Shown in pieces: positions 1-8,635 of a stretch of DNA of 64,000 nt. The translations under genes were made by a program, and so were the position numbers. The stretch spans positions 136,072 through 200,071 of the forward strand of contig SPAW01000003.1 in assembly GCA_005239465.1 (NCBI GenBank), written 5' to 3'. Below the pieces are notes generated by a model that saw only the letters and a program-made list of their open reading frames with translations, searched no databases and was not told the DNA's origin. The number at the start of each line of letters is the position of its first letter. The first letter of the stretch is position 1. The DNA comes from Nitrospira sp. GTDB taxonomy: Bacteria > Nitrospirota > Nitrospiria > Nitrospirales > Nitrospiraceae.

Positions 1-1955
1 AATCGCTTGAAGGCCTGGCCCGTCACGCCTCGACGCACGCCGCCGGCGTGGTCATCTCCGAAGAGCCGCTCACCGACCATGTGCCTCTCTACAAGGGGGC
101 CAACGATGAAATCGTCACCCAATACTCGATGGGGGATGTCGAGAAAATCGGCCTGGTGAAATTCGACTTCCTCGGCCTCAAAACGCTCACGATGATCCGG
201 CGCGCGGAGACGCTCATCAACGACACGCATCCCAATGACCCGCCGCTCGCCGTCGATCAAGTGCCCTTCGACGATCCGGCCACGTTTGCCCTCCTCTCTT
301 CGGGAAAGACCACCGGTCTATTTCAGCTGGAAAGCTCCGGCATGCGGGATCTCCTCACCGGCCTCAAACCCGACCGGTTCGAAGATATCATCGCCATCAT
401 CGCCCTCTATCGGCCTGGACCGATGGACCTGATTCCCGACTTCATCAAGCGAAAGCAAGGCAAGATCCCGATCACCTACGAAGTGCCGGAATTGGAGCCC
501 ATCCTGAAGGACACCTATGGGGTCATCGTCTATCAGGAACAGGTCATGGCGATCACCAACAAGATGGCCGGCTTCTCGCTGGGCCAAGCCGACATTCTCC
601 GCCGCGCGATGGGGAAAAAGAAACCGGAAGAGATGGGAAAGTTGCGCGTCAAGTTCCTCGACGGCGCGAAACACAACAAGATCCCGGAGAAGAAAGCCGA
701 GAAGCTCTATGAGTTGATTCAAAAGTTCGCCGGGTACGGCTTCAACAAATCACACGCCGCCGCCTACGCGGTGGTCTGCTACCAGACCGGCTATTTGAAG
801 GCCCATTACCCAACCGAATTCATGGCCGCGCTTATGACGACCGACATGGGTAACCAGGACAAGATCGTCGGCTACTTCACGGAGTGCCGCGATCTCGGGA
901 TCAAGGTGCTGGGACCAGACGTGAATGCGAGTCAAAAAAACTTCGCCGTGGTCGACGGCGCGATCCGGTTCGGCTTAGCCGCGATCAAGAACGTGGGCGA
1001 AGGCGCAGTGGAATCGGTGTTGGCCATTCGCGCCGAAACCGGCCCCTTCAAATCGTTCTTTGATTTCTGCCGCCGGGTCGATCTCCACAAAGTGAACAAA
1101 CGCATGCTGGAGGGCCTGATCAAAGCCGGCGCCTTCGATTCGACCGGCGCAAAACGGGCACAACTCATGGCGGTGCTCGATCAAGCCGTCGAAGACGGCG
1201 CGGCAGCACAGCGAGAACGGGACCTCGGACAAACCAGTATCTTTGGAGAGGAACTCAACGGACACGATACGTCGGCAACCATGACCACACCGCCGCTGCC
1301 GTCGATCGCGGAATGGGATCAGGCTCAACGGTTGAAATACGAGCGCGAGTTGACCGGCTTCTACATCACCGCCCATCCGCTCACCCGCTATGAGGCGATG
1401 CTCAACGCCCTCTCCACCGCCACCACAGTCGGCTTGACAGAACTCTCCGACGGCAAAGAGGTGAAAATCTGCGGAATCATCGCCACGGTCAAATCGATGC
1501 TCACCAAGAAAGGCGATCGGATGGCCTATCTCACCGTGGAAGATCTGCAGGGCACGGCTGAAGTCATCGTGTTTCCCGATTTGTTCAAGAGCGCGAGAGA
1601 GCTGATCACGCCGGAACGGCTTGTGCGCGTCACAGGCATGATTGATCGAGGAGACAAAGGCACAAAAATTCGAGGCAGCAAGATCGAACCGCTGGCCGAG
1701 ATCCAGACACAGTCGATCAAACGTATTTGCATTCGTCTGATCGATCGACCGGAAGTGCGTGAGCAACTGCCCCGGTTGCTCGACGTCTTCAGACGGCATC
1801 CCGGCAGCACCACGATTACCATGTCAATACAAACCGACGGAGCGTTGGAAGCTGAGACGGCTCCCCTCCCGAACCTCACCGTCTCCCCCAGCGAACACTT
1901 TGTGTTGGATGTTGAAGAAGTGCTAGGCAAAGGGGCCCTATCTTTGCTATCTTAG
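1..1955 (+). CDS. dnaE: DNA polymerase III subunit alpha (5' end outside window)
   Basis: Catalytic subunit of the replicative DNA polymerase III. The reading frame is open from base 3, so the N-terminal PHP and part of the palm lie upstream of the window; about 650 C-terminal residues are present of a family length near 1,150. Visible are the fingers region (LEGLARHASTHAAGVVIS, then GYGFNKSHAAAYA), the helix-hairpin-helix region around KVNKRMLEGLIKAGAFD, and a C-terminal OB fold (VKICGIIATVKSMLTKKGDR). The stop is followed 76 bp later by accA on the same strand, so the two may be cotranscribed. The identification is certain; only the missing start is a limitation. Confidence 0.97.
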   Translation, partial: SLEGLARHASTHAAGVVISEEPLTDHVPLYKGANDEIVTQYSMGDVEKIGLVKFDFLGLKTLTMIRRAETLINDTHPNDPPLAVDQVPFDDPATFALLSSGKTTGLFQLESSGMRDLLTGLKPDRFEDIIAIIALYRPGPMDLIPDFIKRKQGKIPITYEVPELEPILKDTYGVIVYQEQVMAITNKMAGFSLGQADILRRAMGKKKPEEMGKLRVKFLDGAKHNKIPEKKAEKLYELIQKFAGYGFNKSHAAAYAVVCYQTGYLKAHYPTEFMAALMTTDMGNQDKIVGYFTECRDLGIKVLGPDVNASQKNFAVVDGAIRFGLAAIKNVGEGAVESVLAIRAETGPFKSFFDFCRRVDLHKVNKRMLEGLIKAGAFDSTGAKRAQLMAVLDQAVEDGAAAQRERDLGQTSIFGEELNGHDTSATMTTPPLPSIAEWDQAQRLKYERELTGFYITAHPLTRYEAMLNALSTATTVGLTELSDGKEVKICGIIATVKSMLTKKGDRMAYLTVEDLQGTAEVIVFPDLFKSARELITPERLVRVTGMIDRGDKGTKIRGSKIEPLAEIQTQSIKRICIRLIDRPEVREQLPRLLDVFRRHPGSTTITMSIQTDGALEAETAPLPNLTVSPSEHFVLDVEEVLGKGALSLLS

Positions 1956-2031
1956 GGGTACGTATTTCAGGGGATAGAAAAGGTAGCCAGTTTTCTCGCC
2001 CTGACAGTCCTCCTGAACTCACCAGAGGTCT

Positions 2032-3003
2032 ATGCGGGATTATCTCGAATTTGAAAAGCCGATCCGCGAGATTGAAGAGAAGATCGAGAAGCTTTCCGCA
2101 GCAGCTACCAGCGGAAAATCGTCCTCCCAAGGCGACATTCGCAAGCTCCGCACAAAGTTAGCCCAAGCCGAACACGAGCTCTACCGGAACCTGACTCCCT
2201 GGCAGAGAACCCAGCTGGCGCGACATCCCCAACGCCCAAGCACGCTCGACTATATCCATGAGTTGAGCCGCGGCTTCCTTGAATTTCATGGAGACCGTGC
2301 GTTTGGAGACGACCGAGCCATCGTAGGAGGATTCGCCCGATTCAACGATCGAACCGTGATGATTATCGGGCATCAAAAAGGAAAGACCCTCAAGGAGCGG
2401 ATGCAGCGGAACTTCGGCATGCCCAACCCGGAAGGCTACCGGAAAGCGCTGCGCCTGATGAGGATGGCAGAGAAATTCAACCGGCCGATCATCACCTTCA
2501 TCGACACGCCCGGCGCCTACCCCGGCATCGGAGCCGAAGAACGCGGGCAGGCTGAAGCGATCGCGCGGAATCTCTTCGTCATGTCTCGCTTGACCGTGCC
2601 GATTATTTCCGTGGTCATCGGCGAAGGCGGAAGCGGCGGCGCCTTGGCCCTCGGCGTGTCAGACCGTATCTTGATGCTGGAACATTCGGTCTATTCGGTC
2701 ATTTCGCCGGAAGGCTGCGCCGCCATCCTCTGGGACGATCCCGCAAAGATCCCGGATGCGGCCTTCGCGCTGAAAATGACGGCGAAGGATCTCCTAGAAC
2801 TCGGCGTGATCGACGAGATCATCCCCGAACCGTTGGGCGGCGCCCAGCGCGAACCCAAAGCCGTCTGCGACCTTGTCGGCAAAGCCCTCACCAACCAACT
2901 CTTCGACCTGACCGACCTTTCCACTGAACAGCTCCTCGCCCACCGCGATCAAAAATATCGCAAGATGGGCGCGGTCAGCGGACTCTCTCCAATACAAGCC
3001 TAA
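2032..3003 (+). CDS. accA: Acetyl-CoA carboxylase carboxyltransferase subunit alpha
   Basis: Alpha subunit of the carboxyltransferase that moves CO2 from carboxybiotin to acetyl-CoA, the first committed step of fatty acid synthesis in the cytoplasm. The 323-residue length is normal for AccA. The protein opens with the helical N-terminal segment (LEFEKPIREIEEKIEKL) and contains the crotonase-like core with the motifs GDRAFGDDRAIVGG, DTPGAYPGIGAEERGQ and IGEGGSGGALALGV that form the CoA site and oxyanion hole. It follows dnaE closely on the same strand, a common pairing in bacteria. No AccD is present in the window. Confidence 0.97.
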   Translation: MRDYLEFEKPIREIEEKIEKLSAAATSGKSSSQGDIRKLRTKLAQAEHELYRNLTPWQRTQLARHPQRPSTLDYIHELSRGFLEFHGDRAFGDDRAIVGGFARFNDRTVMIIGHQKGKTLKERMQRNFGMPNPEGYRKALRLMRMAEKFNRPIITFIDTPGAYPGIGAEERGQAEAIARNLFVMSRLTVPIISVVIGEGGSGGALALGVSDRILMLEHSVYSVISPEGCAAILWDDPAKIPDAAFALKMTAKDLLELGVIDEIIPEPLGGAQREPKAVCDLVGKALTNQLFDLTDLSTEQLLAHRDQKYRKMGAVSGLSPIQA

Positions 3004-3044
3004 CCCGCATCACTCATGAGCGCTTCTGCTGCAATCGCTGATTC

Positions 3045-3182
3045 ACTACTCTTGCGCGTGAAGCGTCGTTCGTGAAGCGTGAAGCGCAGGACGGAATAAG
3101 TATGTCTGTATCGTCGCATGCGAGATACGAGATACGCTTCACGAGGAACGCGCTTTCTAGCGATTTCGCGACGAACCGTCAT
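3045..3182. repeat. Intergenic spacer repeat, family B (GTGAAGCG / GAGATACGA type)
   Basis: Non-coding tract built from repeated GTGAAGCG and CGAGATACGAG-like words, including an inverted arrangement (cgagatacgcttcacgag). The same word set recurs near 12.5, 16.35, 36.55, 42.2, 45.1, 46.1, 52.6 and 56.9 kb, always between genes. Confidence 0.7.
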
Positions 3183-3217
3183 GAATAATGCGGGCTGAGC
3201 CCGCTCCGTGTAGGCGA

Positions 3218-3814
3218 CTACTTCTTGAGAAGCCCCGTTCCAGTTAATCGCTGTTCAATCGTCGCGAGAAGCCTGCGCGCCAACTCCGGCCGAAACGGAT
3301 CGAGCGCCTCCGCCTCCAAATACCGATCGAGAGTCCGAGGCAACTTCCGCCACCAGGCACGGGCTGAGACTCTCGCCTGATCGGCTGCGGCGGTCTCCCC
3401 GACCACAATCTGCCGAATCTCGCGCTCAAAGAACCCCACGTGGGTTTCCTCGTCTTCAAGGATGGCGGCCAGATCCGGTCGCATGATCGCCAGCAATTTG
3501 GCGAATTCCAGGCCGAGCAATTCATAGCCATAGAGCTGGACAGCCAGCGCCGGCCATTGCCGAGGCACGGATGGAAGTCGTTCACGTTCATGAGACTGAT
3601 GGCCGACCATCGCTTCGAACTGTGCGAGATGGTCTCGTTCATCCTCCTCATGCTTCCGAAGAAACGTGTGGACATTCGGAGGCACATCTTGTAACTGCGC
3701 CGATCGCACGGCCCAGAGCGCCATGGCTTCGGCTTTTAGAAATCGCTCCAACAAGGCTGCTTCACACTCCGGCGGCAAGTAGAGAGGCTCGGCTCGATGG
3801 TGTGACCTTGACAT
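3218..3814 (-). CDS. Ferritin-like domain protein, possible di-iron protein
   Basis: A 198-residue soluble helical protein. Two ExxH motifs typical of ferritin-like di-iron carboxylate proteins are visible: E59-x-x-H62 within HEEDERDH and E122-x-x-H125 within EDEETHVGFFE. Further acidic residues lie at E29 (FLKAEAMALWA) and E103 (LLGLEFAKLL), which gives a plausible four-helix ligand set. No signal peptide or membrane segment is seen. It is a single gene convergent with accA and separated from it by a family B repeat. The family assignment rests on the motif pattern; substrate or role (iron storage, oxidoreductase, repair) cannot be told. Confidence 0.72.
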   Translation of the reverse strand: MSRSHHRAEPLYLPPECEAALLERFLKAEAMALWAVRSAQLQDVPPNVHTFLRKHEEDERDHLAQFEAMVGHQSHERERLPSVPRQWPALAVQLYGYELLGLEFAKLLAIMRPDLAAILEDEETHVGFFEREIRQIVVGETAAADQARVSARAWWRKLPRTLDRYLEAEALDPFRPELARRLLATIEQRLTGTGLLKK

Positions 3815-4029
3815 GATCGGTCGTCATAGTACGCGAGCCGCTCCTCCAAATCCAAGACACCCACATGACGCGAACGTAGGAAATGACTCGATCCATCGAC
3901 CGGCGCAAATCCGCACTTCTGTTGCCAGAATCCGCAACTTTTGCGACACTACGTACAGCTATGCACCAGACCGACTGCCTGCCCAGACACCACAGTGTCA
4001 AGTCGGTCCACCAACGAGGATAGGACTCC

Positions 4030-4737
4030 ATGACAAGCCCCGCTGCCTTGACACCGTCTATGGTCATTCAACGGATCAGCCTCTGCCTTCTCACCGGCGC
4101 CTTGCTCACGGGAATCGGCTGTGTCAGCCGGCAGAGCTATGACAAAACCAGAGCCGAGACGGATGAACTCACCCGCACTCTGGATACGACACGTACCGAC
4201 GTCAAGGAGTTAGATCAGCGCATCGCGGGGTTGCAGGCCGCGAATCGGCGAGAAGATGCCGTTACCACCGAGCTGCGCGCAGCCATTCAGCGAGAGCAAG
4301 ACCTGTTGCCGATTCTCAGACAGCACGCGGATGAAAAGCTGGCCTCGCTTCAAGCACAGGTCGCGCACCTTATAAACCAAAGCCGCCTGCTGGCACGACA
4401 GATGGCGGACGCGAAACAAGAGAGCGCCTCATTGCAGGCCATGGTGACTCAGTACAAGCAGGAAATAGAGGAGTCCCAGTCGTTTCCCACGCCACTCGCG
4501 TCGGCGGTAAGCGCGCCGGCATCGGCCCAACCGACCGCAACTCCGGTTGTCCCCTCGGTTACTCCGACCAATCCGGCCGCGTCACCACAACAGATCGCTC
4601 AAGCCAATCCGGCCGTTCCCGCGAAGCAAACCACTACGTCCCTCCCTGCCATGGTCGAACCAGATCCGGCAGACGACTCATGGACCGGCATGATCACAAA
4701 CTGGCTGTTCAGCTTATGGAGTTGGATATTTGGCTAG
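4030..4737 (+). CDS. Coiled-coil lipoprotein
   Basis: A 235-residue protein that starts after a purine-rich stretch (gaggataggactcc). The N-terminal hydrophobic segment ends in a lipobox, LTGIGC, with the lipid-modified cysteine at residue 31; an alternative start at Met11 would give a more usual signal peptide length. Residues about 35-145 are strongly charged and heptad-like (DELTRTLDTTRTDVKELDQR), predicting a long coiled coil. Then comes a Pro/Ala/Thr-rich linker and a hydrophobic Trp-rich C-terminus (WLFSLWSWIFG). It looks like a periplasmic or outer-membrane-anchored structural protein. No named family is recognised. Confidence 0.7.
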   Translation: MTSPAALTPSMVIQRISLCLLTGALLTGIGCVSRQSYDKTRAETDELTRTLDTTRTDVKELDQRIAGLQAANRREDAVTTELRAAIQREQDLLPILRQHADEKLASLQAQVAHLINQSRLLARQMADAKQESASLQAMVTQYKQEIEESQSFPTPLASAVSAPASAQPTATPVVPSVTPTNPAASPQQIAQANPAVPAKQTTTSLPAMVEPDPADDSWTGMITNWLFSLWSWIFG

Positions 4738-4864
4738 GCGGGCAGAATCCTCAATCTACGGTTTTGGAAACACCTCCTTCTGCTCAACCCCAGACTGCGC
4801 GTTCCACTGCAGGCAATAGTTCACATTGAAAACTGTGCGTGAATCGCCAAGCGAAGGCACAACT

Positions 4865-5409
4865 AGTCGCTCTGTGCATGCTGTTGCTCACCGATTGCGC
4901 CGCCATGCAAGGCCCGCCGGAGGATCTGCTGAAGCGCGTGCCCGTCCAGCATGCAGTAAACGACGCAGATAACTGAACATGCCGCGAAGACGAATCGAGT
5001 CATCGATGAGATCGACTCAATTTTATCGGGTGAGATCGTAATTGAGCCGGGACCTGATTTCCTGACCGTCATTGCCAAGCATGCTGAGCCTGCCGATGTC
5101 TTTGATCAAAAATCGGCGGTGCGCTTCGGCGCCGTTCTGCAGAATGAGTCGGAAGCGATCCTCAGAGACCACCCACCGGCCGAGCTCATACCAATGCTCG
5201 TCCTTCCCTGCAGCGACGCCTACATGGGTTTGTCGAGAGTGAAAAATCCCGCCGGCCCGAAGCGTCAGGGTGAGTCTCTGTCCAGAGCAGTCTGCGCAGG
5301 GTAGGTCACCCGCAAAGGTCGCCGGCAGCGGCGCAATCCCCGTTCTGCTGAAGCGGTTCTGGATAGCAATGCGCGGTCCTCGTGGTGCATGCACCAGACG
5401 GAAAAACAC
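4865..5409 (-). pseudogene. Decayed NlpE-like lipoprotein gene (frameshifted)
   Basis: Residues encoded from about 5340 to 5023 match the NlpE N-terminal domain pattern: FAGDLPCADCSGQRLTLTL, then GRWVVSEDRFRLIL and a closing NDGQEIRSRLNYDLTR before a stop. Past that stop, on the same strand but in other frames, further family-like pieces follow: IRLRGMFSYL, then TACWTGTRF. This indicates at least two frameshifts. A convincing signal peptide or lipobox at the 5' end is missing. NlpE proteins are envelope lipoproteins linked to copper and surface sensing; this copy is very probably non-functional. Confidence 0.6.
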
Positions 5410-5517
5410 CAGAGGGGTTACTCACAACTTCGTCGATGCGGAGGCCACACGTGGTCGTCCTCTTCTCCCGGGGCTCATGCGCGAGCCCCTCCAGTACAGA
5501 CCGCAGCTGTCTCTTAC

Positions 5518-5862
5518 TCAAAGCAGCGCCTTGAGCAGTTTCAGAAGCATCTCCTTCAGGGGTATTTGAATCGCAAACACGGGAATCATCGGGAGCAACA
5601 CCGGCAAGACGATGGTCAGCACCGACCGCATCCCGATCGGGCTTGGACGGATGCCGGCGACCACTTCGTACATGGACACGGTATCAATCACCGGGCCCAG
5701 TTCGGCCGCCTGGAGCAACGGCGCCTCCGCAACCGGTTCCTGTGCAATCCACCGCCTCCGGACCAGCCGGCCATGCTGGCCCACGAGGGCACCATACTCC
5801 AACAAGCCCTGTCGCTTGAGATGAAGCAAACGGGGCTTGAGTTCTAACTCCAAGTGCAACAC
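5518..5862 (-). pseudogene. C-terminal remnant of a membrane protein
   Basis: An open frame whose C-terminal half reads as one long hydrophobic region (SVLTIVLPVLLPMIPVFAIQ) followed by the amphipathic tail IPLKEMLLKLLKALL. It resembles the end of a larger multi-pass membrane protein, preceded by a cytoplasmic-looking stretch (GLLEYGALVGQHGRLVRRRW). The upstream side is cut abruptly where it meets an ATPase fragment on the other strand (5841-6059). It is most likely a truncated gene; the family is not named here. Confidence 0.45.
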
Positions 5863-6059
5863 TGCACGCCCGGCTGGGTTTCGAGATCAAGCGCACCGCA
5901 GCCCCCGCGATGACGCGCTCCGCTCATATCGCAATCGAGGACCTGAAGCTCCAGCGGCTCGACGTCATTCATGCCGGCGATCATTCCTTCGCACTGGCTA
6001 AGCGCGCGCGAGCCGTTGCCATCGCACGACTGTTCGAGGATAGCGGGCCGCTCGCATAG
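5841..6059 (+). pseudogene. C-terminal fragment of an AAA/DUF4143-type ATPase
   Basis: The frame between stops at 5838 and 6057 encodes GFEIKRTAAPAMTRSAHIAI, then EDLKLQRLDVIHAGDHSFAL and a short tail. This is the end of the nuclease-like C-terminal part of ATPases with a DUF4143 domain (pattern EIK-x-T-x-A-P...SM-x-x-A...DL-L). The ATP-binding N-terminal 300 residues are missing. It differs from the intact DUF4143-type ATPase at 6624-7775, so it is a separate relic. Confidence 0.5.
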
Positions 6060-6208
6060 TGCGACGGCCGCTCCGAACCGCATCGGGCCGCGTCCGCCAT
6101 TGCAGCGAGCGCGGCGGCGAGGAGGTATTGCTTGCCCGCCGACTTGTCCGTCATAGCCTTGGCGACGGCGGAAGCGTTAGCGAAGGCGGGTGTGCGTGTG
6201 GTTTTCAT
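6060..6208 (-). pseudogene. Truncated start of a small secreted-type protein
   Basis: ATG at 6208 preceded by aaaggacacgacc. It encodes MKTTRTPAFANASAVAKAMT and an alanine-rich stretch before the sequence runs into the ATPase fragment at about 6059. The leader (GGACACRACC-ATGAAAACC) is shared with the short frame starting at 7913, which suggests two copies of one ancestral gene start. Function unknown. Confidence 0.3.
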
Positions 6209-6298
6209 GGTCGTGTCCTTTCGGTTACGGGATTCGGGATTCGTGATACAAGATTCACGGCACACATCTCGCACCTCGTATCCCGTCTCCCCCAACCC

Positions 6299-6430
6299 TC
6301 ACTTCACTTCCTCGAAGTCGCCGGGCTTCCAGCTACGTCGAAGGCCGGGGCTTGCGGGCCATAGAGGCGCAGGTAAGCGAACCACCCTTTGCCGGGGATG
6401 GTCTTGGTCCACAATGTATACCAGCGAATA
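6299..6430 (-). pseudogene. C-terminal fragment of a DUF1254/DUF1214 protein
   Basis: Minus-strand translation gives RWYTLWTKTIPGKGWFAYLR, then LYGPQAPAFD, then after a one-base shift WKPGDFEEVK and a stop. This matches the usual end of DUF1214 proteins (W-x-x-T-x-PGKGW...LRLYGP...W-x-PG-x-x-E). The rest of the gene upstream is not recognisable, and the frame change near 6335 shows that the tail is already decaying. Confidence 0.5.
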
Positions 6431-6623
6431 CACCTCCGGTTTTTCCGGGCCTACGGCCTCGCATCTGGCCGCACCTCCTTCGCCTCGTCACGAAGGCAAT
6501 GTCGGACAGGCTCCTAGCAGGCCAGGGGGTGACCAGAAGGAATGTCTTTCCTCTCGCCTCGTGCCACTCGTCCCTTGCCTGGCTACCAAGCGAGGGACGA
6601 CCAGCCCTCATGAATCGTGCGGG

Positions 6624-7775
6624 TTAAGACAAATACTCCAACAAAAACTCTTCGCATGGCAGACAAAAAATGCCGTTTTTTTTCAGACGCTCTCTACCCC
6701 GATAGAGAAAATACGCCTCGCTTTGAGGATATTCTTCCTTGAACGCCTTGAGGGACGCAAGATCTTCCGGTCGTACCCGGGCTGTATTTTTAACCTCGAT
6801 CGCCCAGAAAAGGCGCGGACCATACAAGATAAAATCCACTTCGGCGCCGGCCCGGGTTCTCCAATAATAAAGGGAACCGGTATCCCCTTGGTAGGCCGTC
6901 CATGCCATGAGATGTTGGGCGACAACCCCTTCTAAAGCGGCGCCGGCGATCTCTTGGGGCCGATCCAGCGGTCCGCTCGGACGCAGGGATCGAAACACCC
7001 CTGCATCAAAAAAGAAAAATTTAGGATGGGCCACGACGGCTCGTTGGGCTTTTTTCGCAAACACGGGAATCCGGCACGAAAGCAGCAAATCTTCAAGAAC
7101 GGAAAGGTACCCCTCCACGACTTTGCGTTCAACCTCGCATTCGCGGGCCACATTGCTGATATTCAGCACCGATGCGTGAGAGAAACTGACCGCTTCAAGA
7201 AACCGGGTGAATCCTCCGATATTCCGGACCAAACCTTCGGCTTGAACCTCTTCGCGCACGTAAAGTCCCGCGTAGGCCTTAAGGACCGCTTTGGGGTCTT
7301 TCGCCATCATGACAAGCGGAACAAGGCCGATCGTTAAAGATCTTTCCAAATCAAACCGCTGGCCAAGCTCCCTGGCTGTAAAAGGATGCAGTGTTTTCTT
7401 AATCACACGCCCAGCCAACAGATCCACCCCTGATCGTTTCAGCTTTCTTGCGCTGGATCCGGTCAACACAAACTGGAGCGACTTACGTTTCTCGATCAGC
7501 GCGTGAACCATAGGAAGCAGTTCCGGGCTCTTTTGGATTTCATCAATCACCACGACTCGGGCTTTCGGGTCGGCTTCAACCAACTCACGAAGCCGTTCCG
7601 GCCGCGCACTGTAGGACCGGAATACATCGGGTTCGAGAAGATCCACCCAAAGCGCATCTTTCCAAAGAGCGCGAAGAAGCGTCGACTTCCCCGTTCCCCT
7701 GGGGCCGAAAAGAAAGAAACTCTGCTTCGGAACCTTAAAACACCTCGGAATTGAATATTCCATATTTTGACTCAT
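6624..7775 (-). CDS. AAA-type ATPase with DUF4143 domain
   Basis: A protein of about 383 residues with an N-terminal P-loop (FLFGPRGTGKSTLL), a Walker B region (VVVIDEIQKSPELLP), the sensor LTGSSARKL, and a C-terminal DUF4143/nuclease-like part ending in AEVDFILYG...WAIEVKNTA. This is the widespread AAA_14/DUF4143 family, whose members are often mobile and of unknown cellular role. The ATG at 7775 is preferred because homologues begin close to the P-loop region; ATGs at 7790 and 7811 are possible. An inverted repeat lies 3-19 bp upstream of this start, which suggests autoregulation. Neighbouring sequence on both sides is pseudogene debris, so the gene may be a mobile insertion. Confidence 0.82.
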   Translation of the reverse strand: MSQNMEYSIPRCFKVPKQSFFLFGPRGTGKSTLLRALWKDALWVDLLEPDVFRSYSARPERLRELVEADPKARVVVIDEIQKSPELLPMVHALIEKRKSLQFVLTGSSARKLKRSGVDLLAGRVIKKTLHPFTARELGQRFDLERSLTIGLVPLVMMAKDPKAVLKAYAGLYVREEVQAEGLVRNIGGFTRFLEAVSFSHASVLNISNVARECEVERKVVEGYLSVLEDLLLSCRIPVFAKKAQRAVVAHPKFFFFDAGVFRSLRPSGPLDRPQEIAGAALEGVVAQHLMAWTAYQGDTGSLYYWRTRAGAEVDFILYGPRLFWAIEVKNTARVRPEDLASLKAFKEEYPQSEAYFLYRGRERLKKNGIFCLPCEEFLLEYLS

Positions 7776-7798
7776 AATGGAATTGTACATTCCATATT
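7754..7798. promoter_or_regulatory. Probable operator at the ATPase gene start
   Basis: A perfect inverted repeat TGGAAT-TGTAC-ATTCCA occupies 7778-7794. The word ATTCCATATT occurs twice in direct orientation (7757-7766 and 7789-7798), 32 bp or about three helix turns apart. The elements overlap the candidate start codons of the minus-strand ATPase gene. Binding by a repressor is an inference. Confidence 0.4.
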
Positions 7799-7820
7799 GA
7801 TTTCCCGTCAAGAGCCATGT

Positions 7821-7913
7821 TCAGCCGATCGGCAGGGACTCATCCTTCCGGCACACGTTTAACAGGCCGGCGAGCACGGCGGCGATGAGGTTTTGTCTGT
7901 TTTTGGTTTTCAT
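7821..7913 (-). pseudogene. Truncated signal-peptide-like ORF
   Basis: A 30-residue frame, MKTKNRQNLIAAVLAGLLNV followed by ten more residues, starting after aaaggacacaacc. The hydrophobic stretch is that of an export signal, and the frame then runs quickly into a stop. It sits directly downstream of the HupE remnant and shares its leader with the frame at 6208. It is probably the severed beginning of a secreted protein gene. Confidence 0.35.
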
Positions 7914-7942
7914 GGTTGTGTCCTTTGATTGGGTTGATTGGT

Positions 7943-8160
7943 TCAGAAGGCGGCTATGCGTTGAATGACCCAGAACATCGCCACGCTGCCGATGGCGTAG
8001 GGCGGAATGGCTTCCGCCCATTTCGGCCACGTGACGCGCACGCGACCGAGTGCGGCGACGAACGCAACGACTGCCGCGACGAATAACAGTTATCCGACCT
8101 CAACACCCACGTTGAACAGTAGCAGCGCCACCGGGAGGAAGGCATCAGCGACAGGCTGAT
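7943..8160 (-). pseudogene. HupE/UreJ-type membrane protein remnant with internal stop
   Basis: Minus-strand translation reads AFLPVALLLFNVGVEVG, a TAA stop, then LLFVAAVVAFVAALGRVRVT and WPKWAEAIPPYAIGSVAMFW ending VIQRIAAF. The FN-x-GVE-x-G-Q motif and the closing PYAIGS...FW-x-x-R-x-AAF are typical of the C-terminal half of HupE/UreJ family proteins (putative Ni/Co transport or hydrogenase accessory). The TAA sits where the family has Gln (CAA), so one substitution explains it. The N-terminal half is absent. Confidence 0.6.
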
Positions 8161-8167
8161 GCCTTCC
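8137..8167. terminator. Perfect 12-bp hairpin after the arylsulfatase remnant
   Basis: GGAAGGCATCAG and CTGATGCCTTCC form a perfect 12-bp inverted repeat around the 7-nt loop cgacagg. It begins 13 bp past the stop of the minus-strand arylsulfatase fragment. There is no following T-run, so it may be a stabilising or attenuating hairpin and not an intrinsic terminator. Confidence 0.45.
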
Positions 8168-8180
8168 TGATACGCGTGAA

Positions 8181-8300
8181 CTACTTGGTATGTTGCACGT
8201 GCACGTTCTCGATCTTGCCGTTGAACTTAAACGGCGCCTTGTCGAAATAGTCCACCGACACTGGCGAGCCAAGGTCGGTGCAGATCCACAGACAGAGCCG
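8181..8300 (-). pseudogene. C-terminal fragment of an arylsulfatase
   Basis: The last 30 or so residues of a minus-strand frame, DLGSPVSVDYFDKAPFKFNG followed by KIENVHVQHTK, match the typical end of arylsulfatases (GTPV...Y...PF-x-F-G-x-I-x-x-V). The sequence further upstream in this frame (to 8738) is not sulfatase-like and no sulfatase catalytic motif (C-x-P-x-R) is present. It is a short relic. The stretch 8300-8630 holds nothing else that I recognise. Confidence 0.45.
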
Positions 8301-8635
8301 TGCCGTCCGACCCACGCTCCGTTCGGTTATCGTCTCGTCCCCAGGAAGGCCGATATGCTTAACACACCGAACCCCACAGGGACAATCCCCGCTTCCCACA
8401 ACCACAGGTCTCCGAGGCTTCAACGGGTACGCGTGGAAACGGCCATGCGACTCCTCAAAGACCCATCCTTCACAGTGACAGTGGTCGATGCGGCCCACGA
8501 GATGGACATTCCTTTGGTCTCCTGATGGATACCGATCGCGAAATGGAATATAATTCGCGAACCGATTGCCCCGTCCCGTCGCGGGGAGACGATCAAGATG
8601 TATTGGGAGGCCGCTTATGACTTCGAAGCCATTTG

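Noticed and set aside
4839..4976. 45-residue plus-strand frame with a lipobox-like LLLTDC
   Set aside because: It is antisense to recognisable pieces of the NlpE-like pseudogene (TACWTGTRF, IRLRGMFSYL), which explains the region better.
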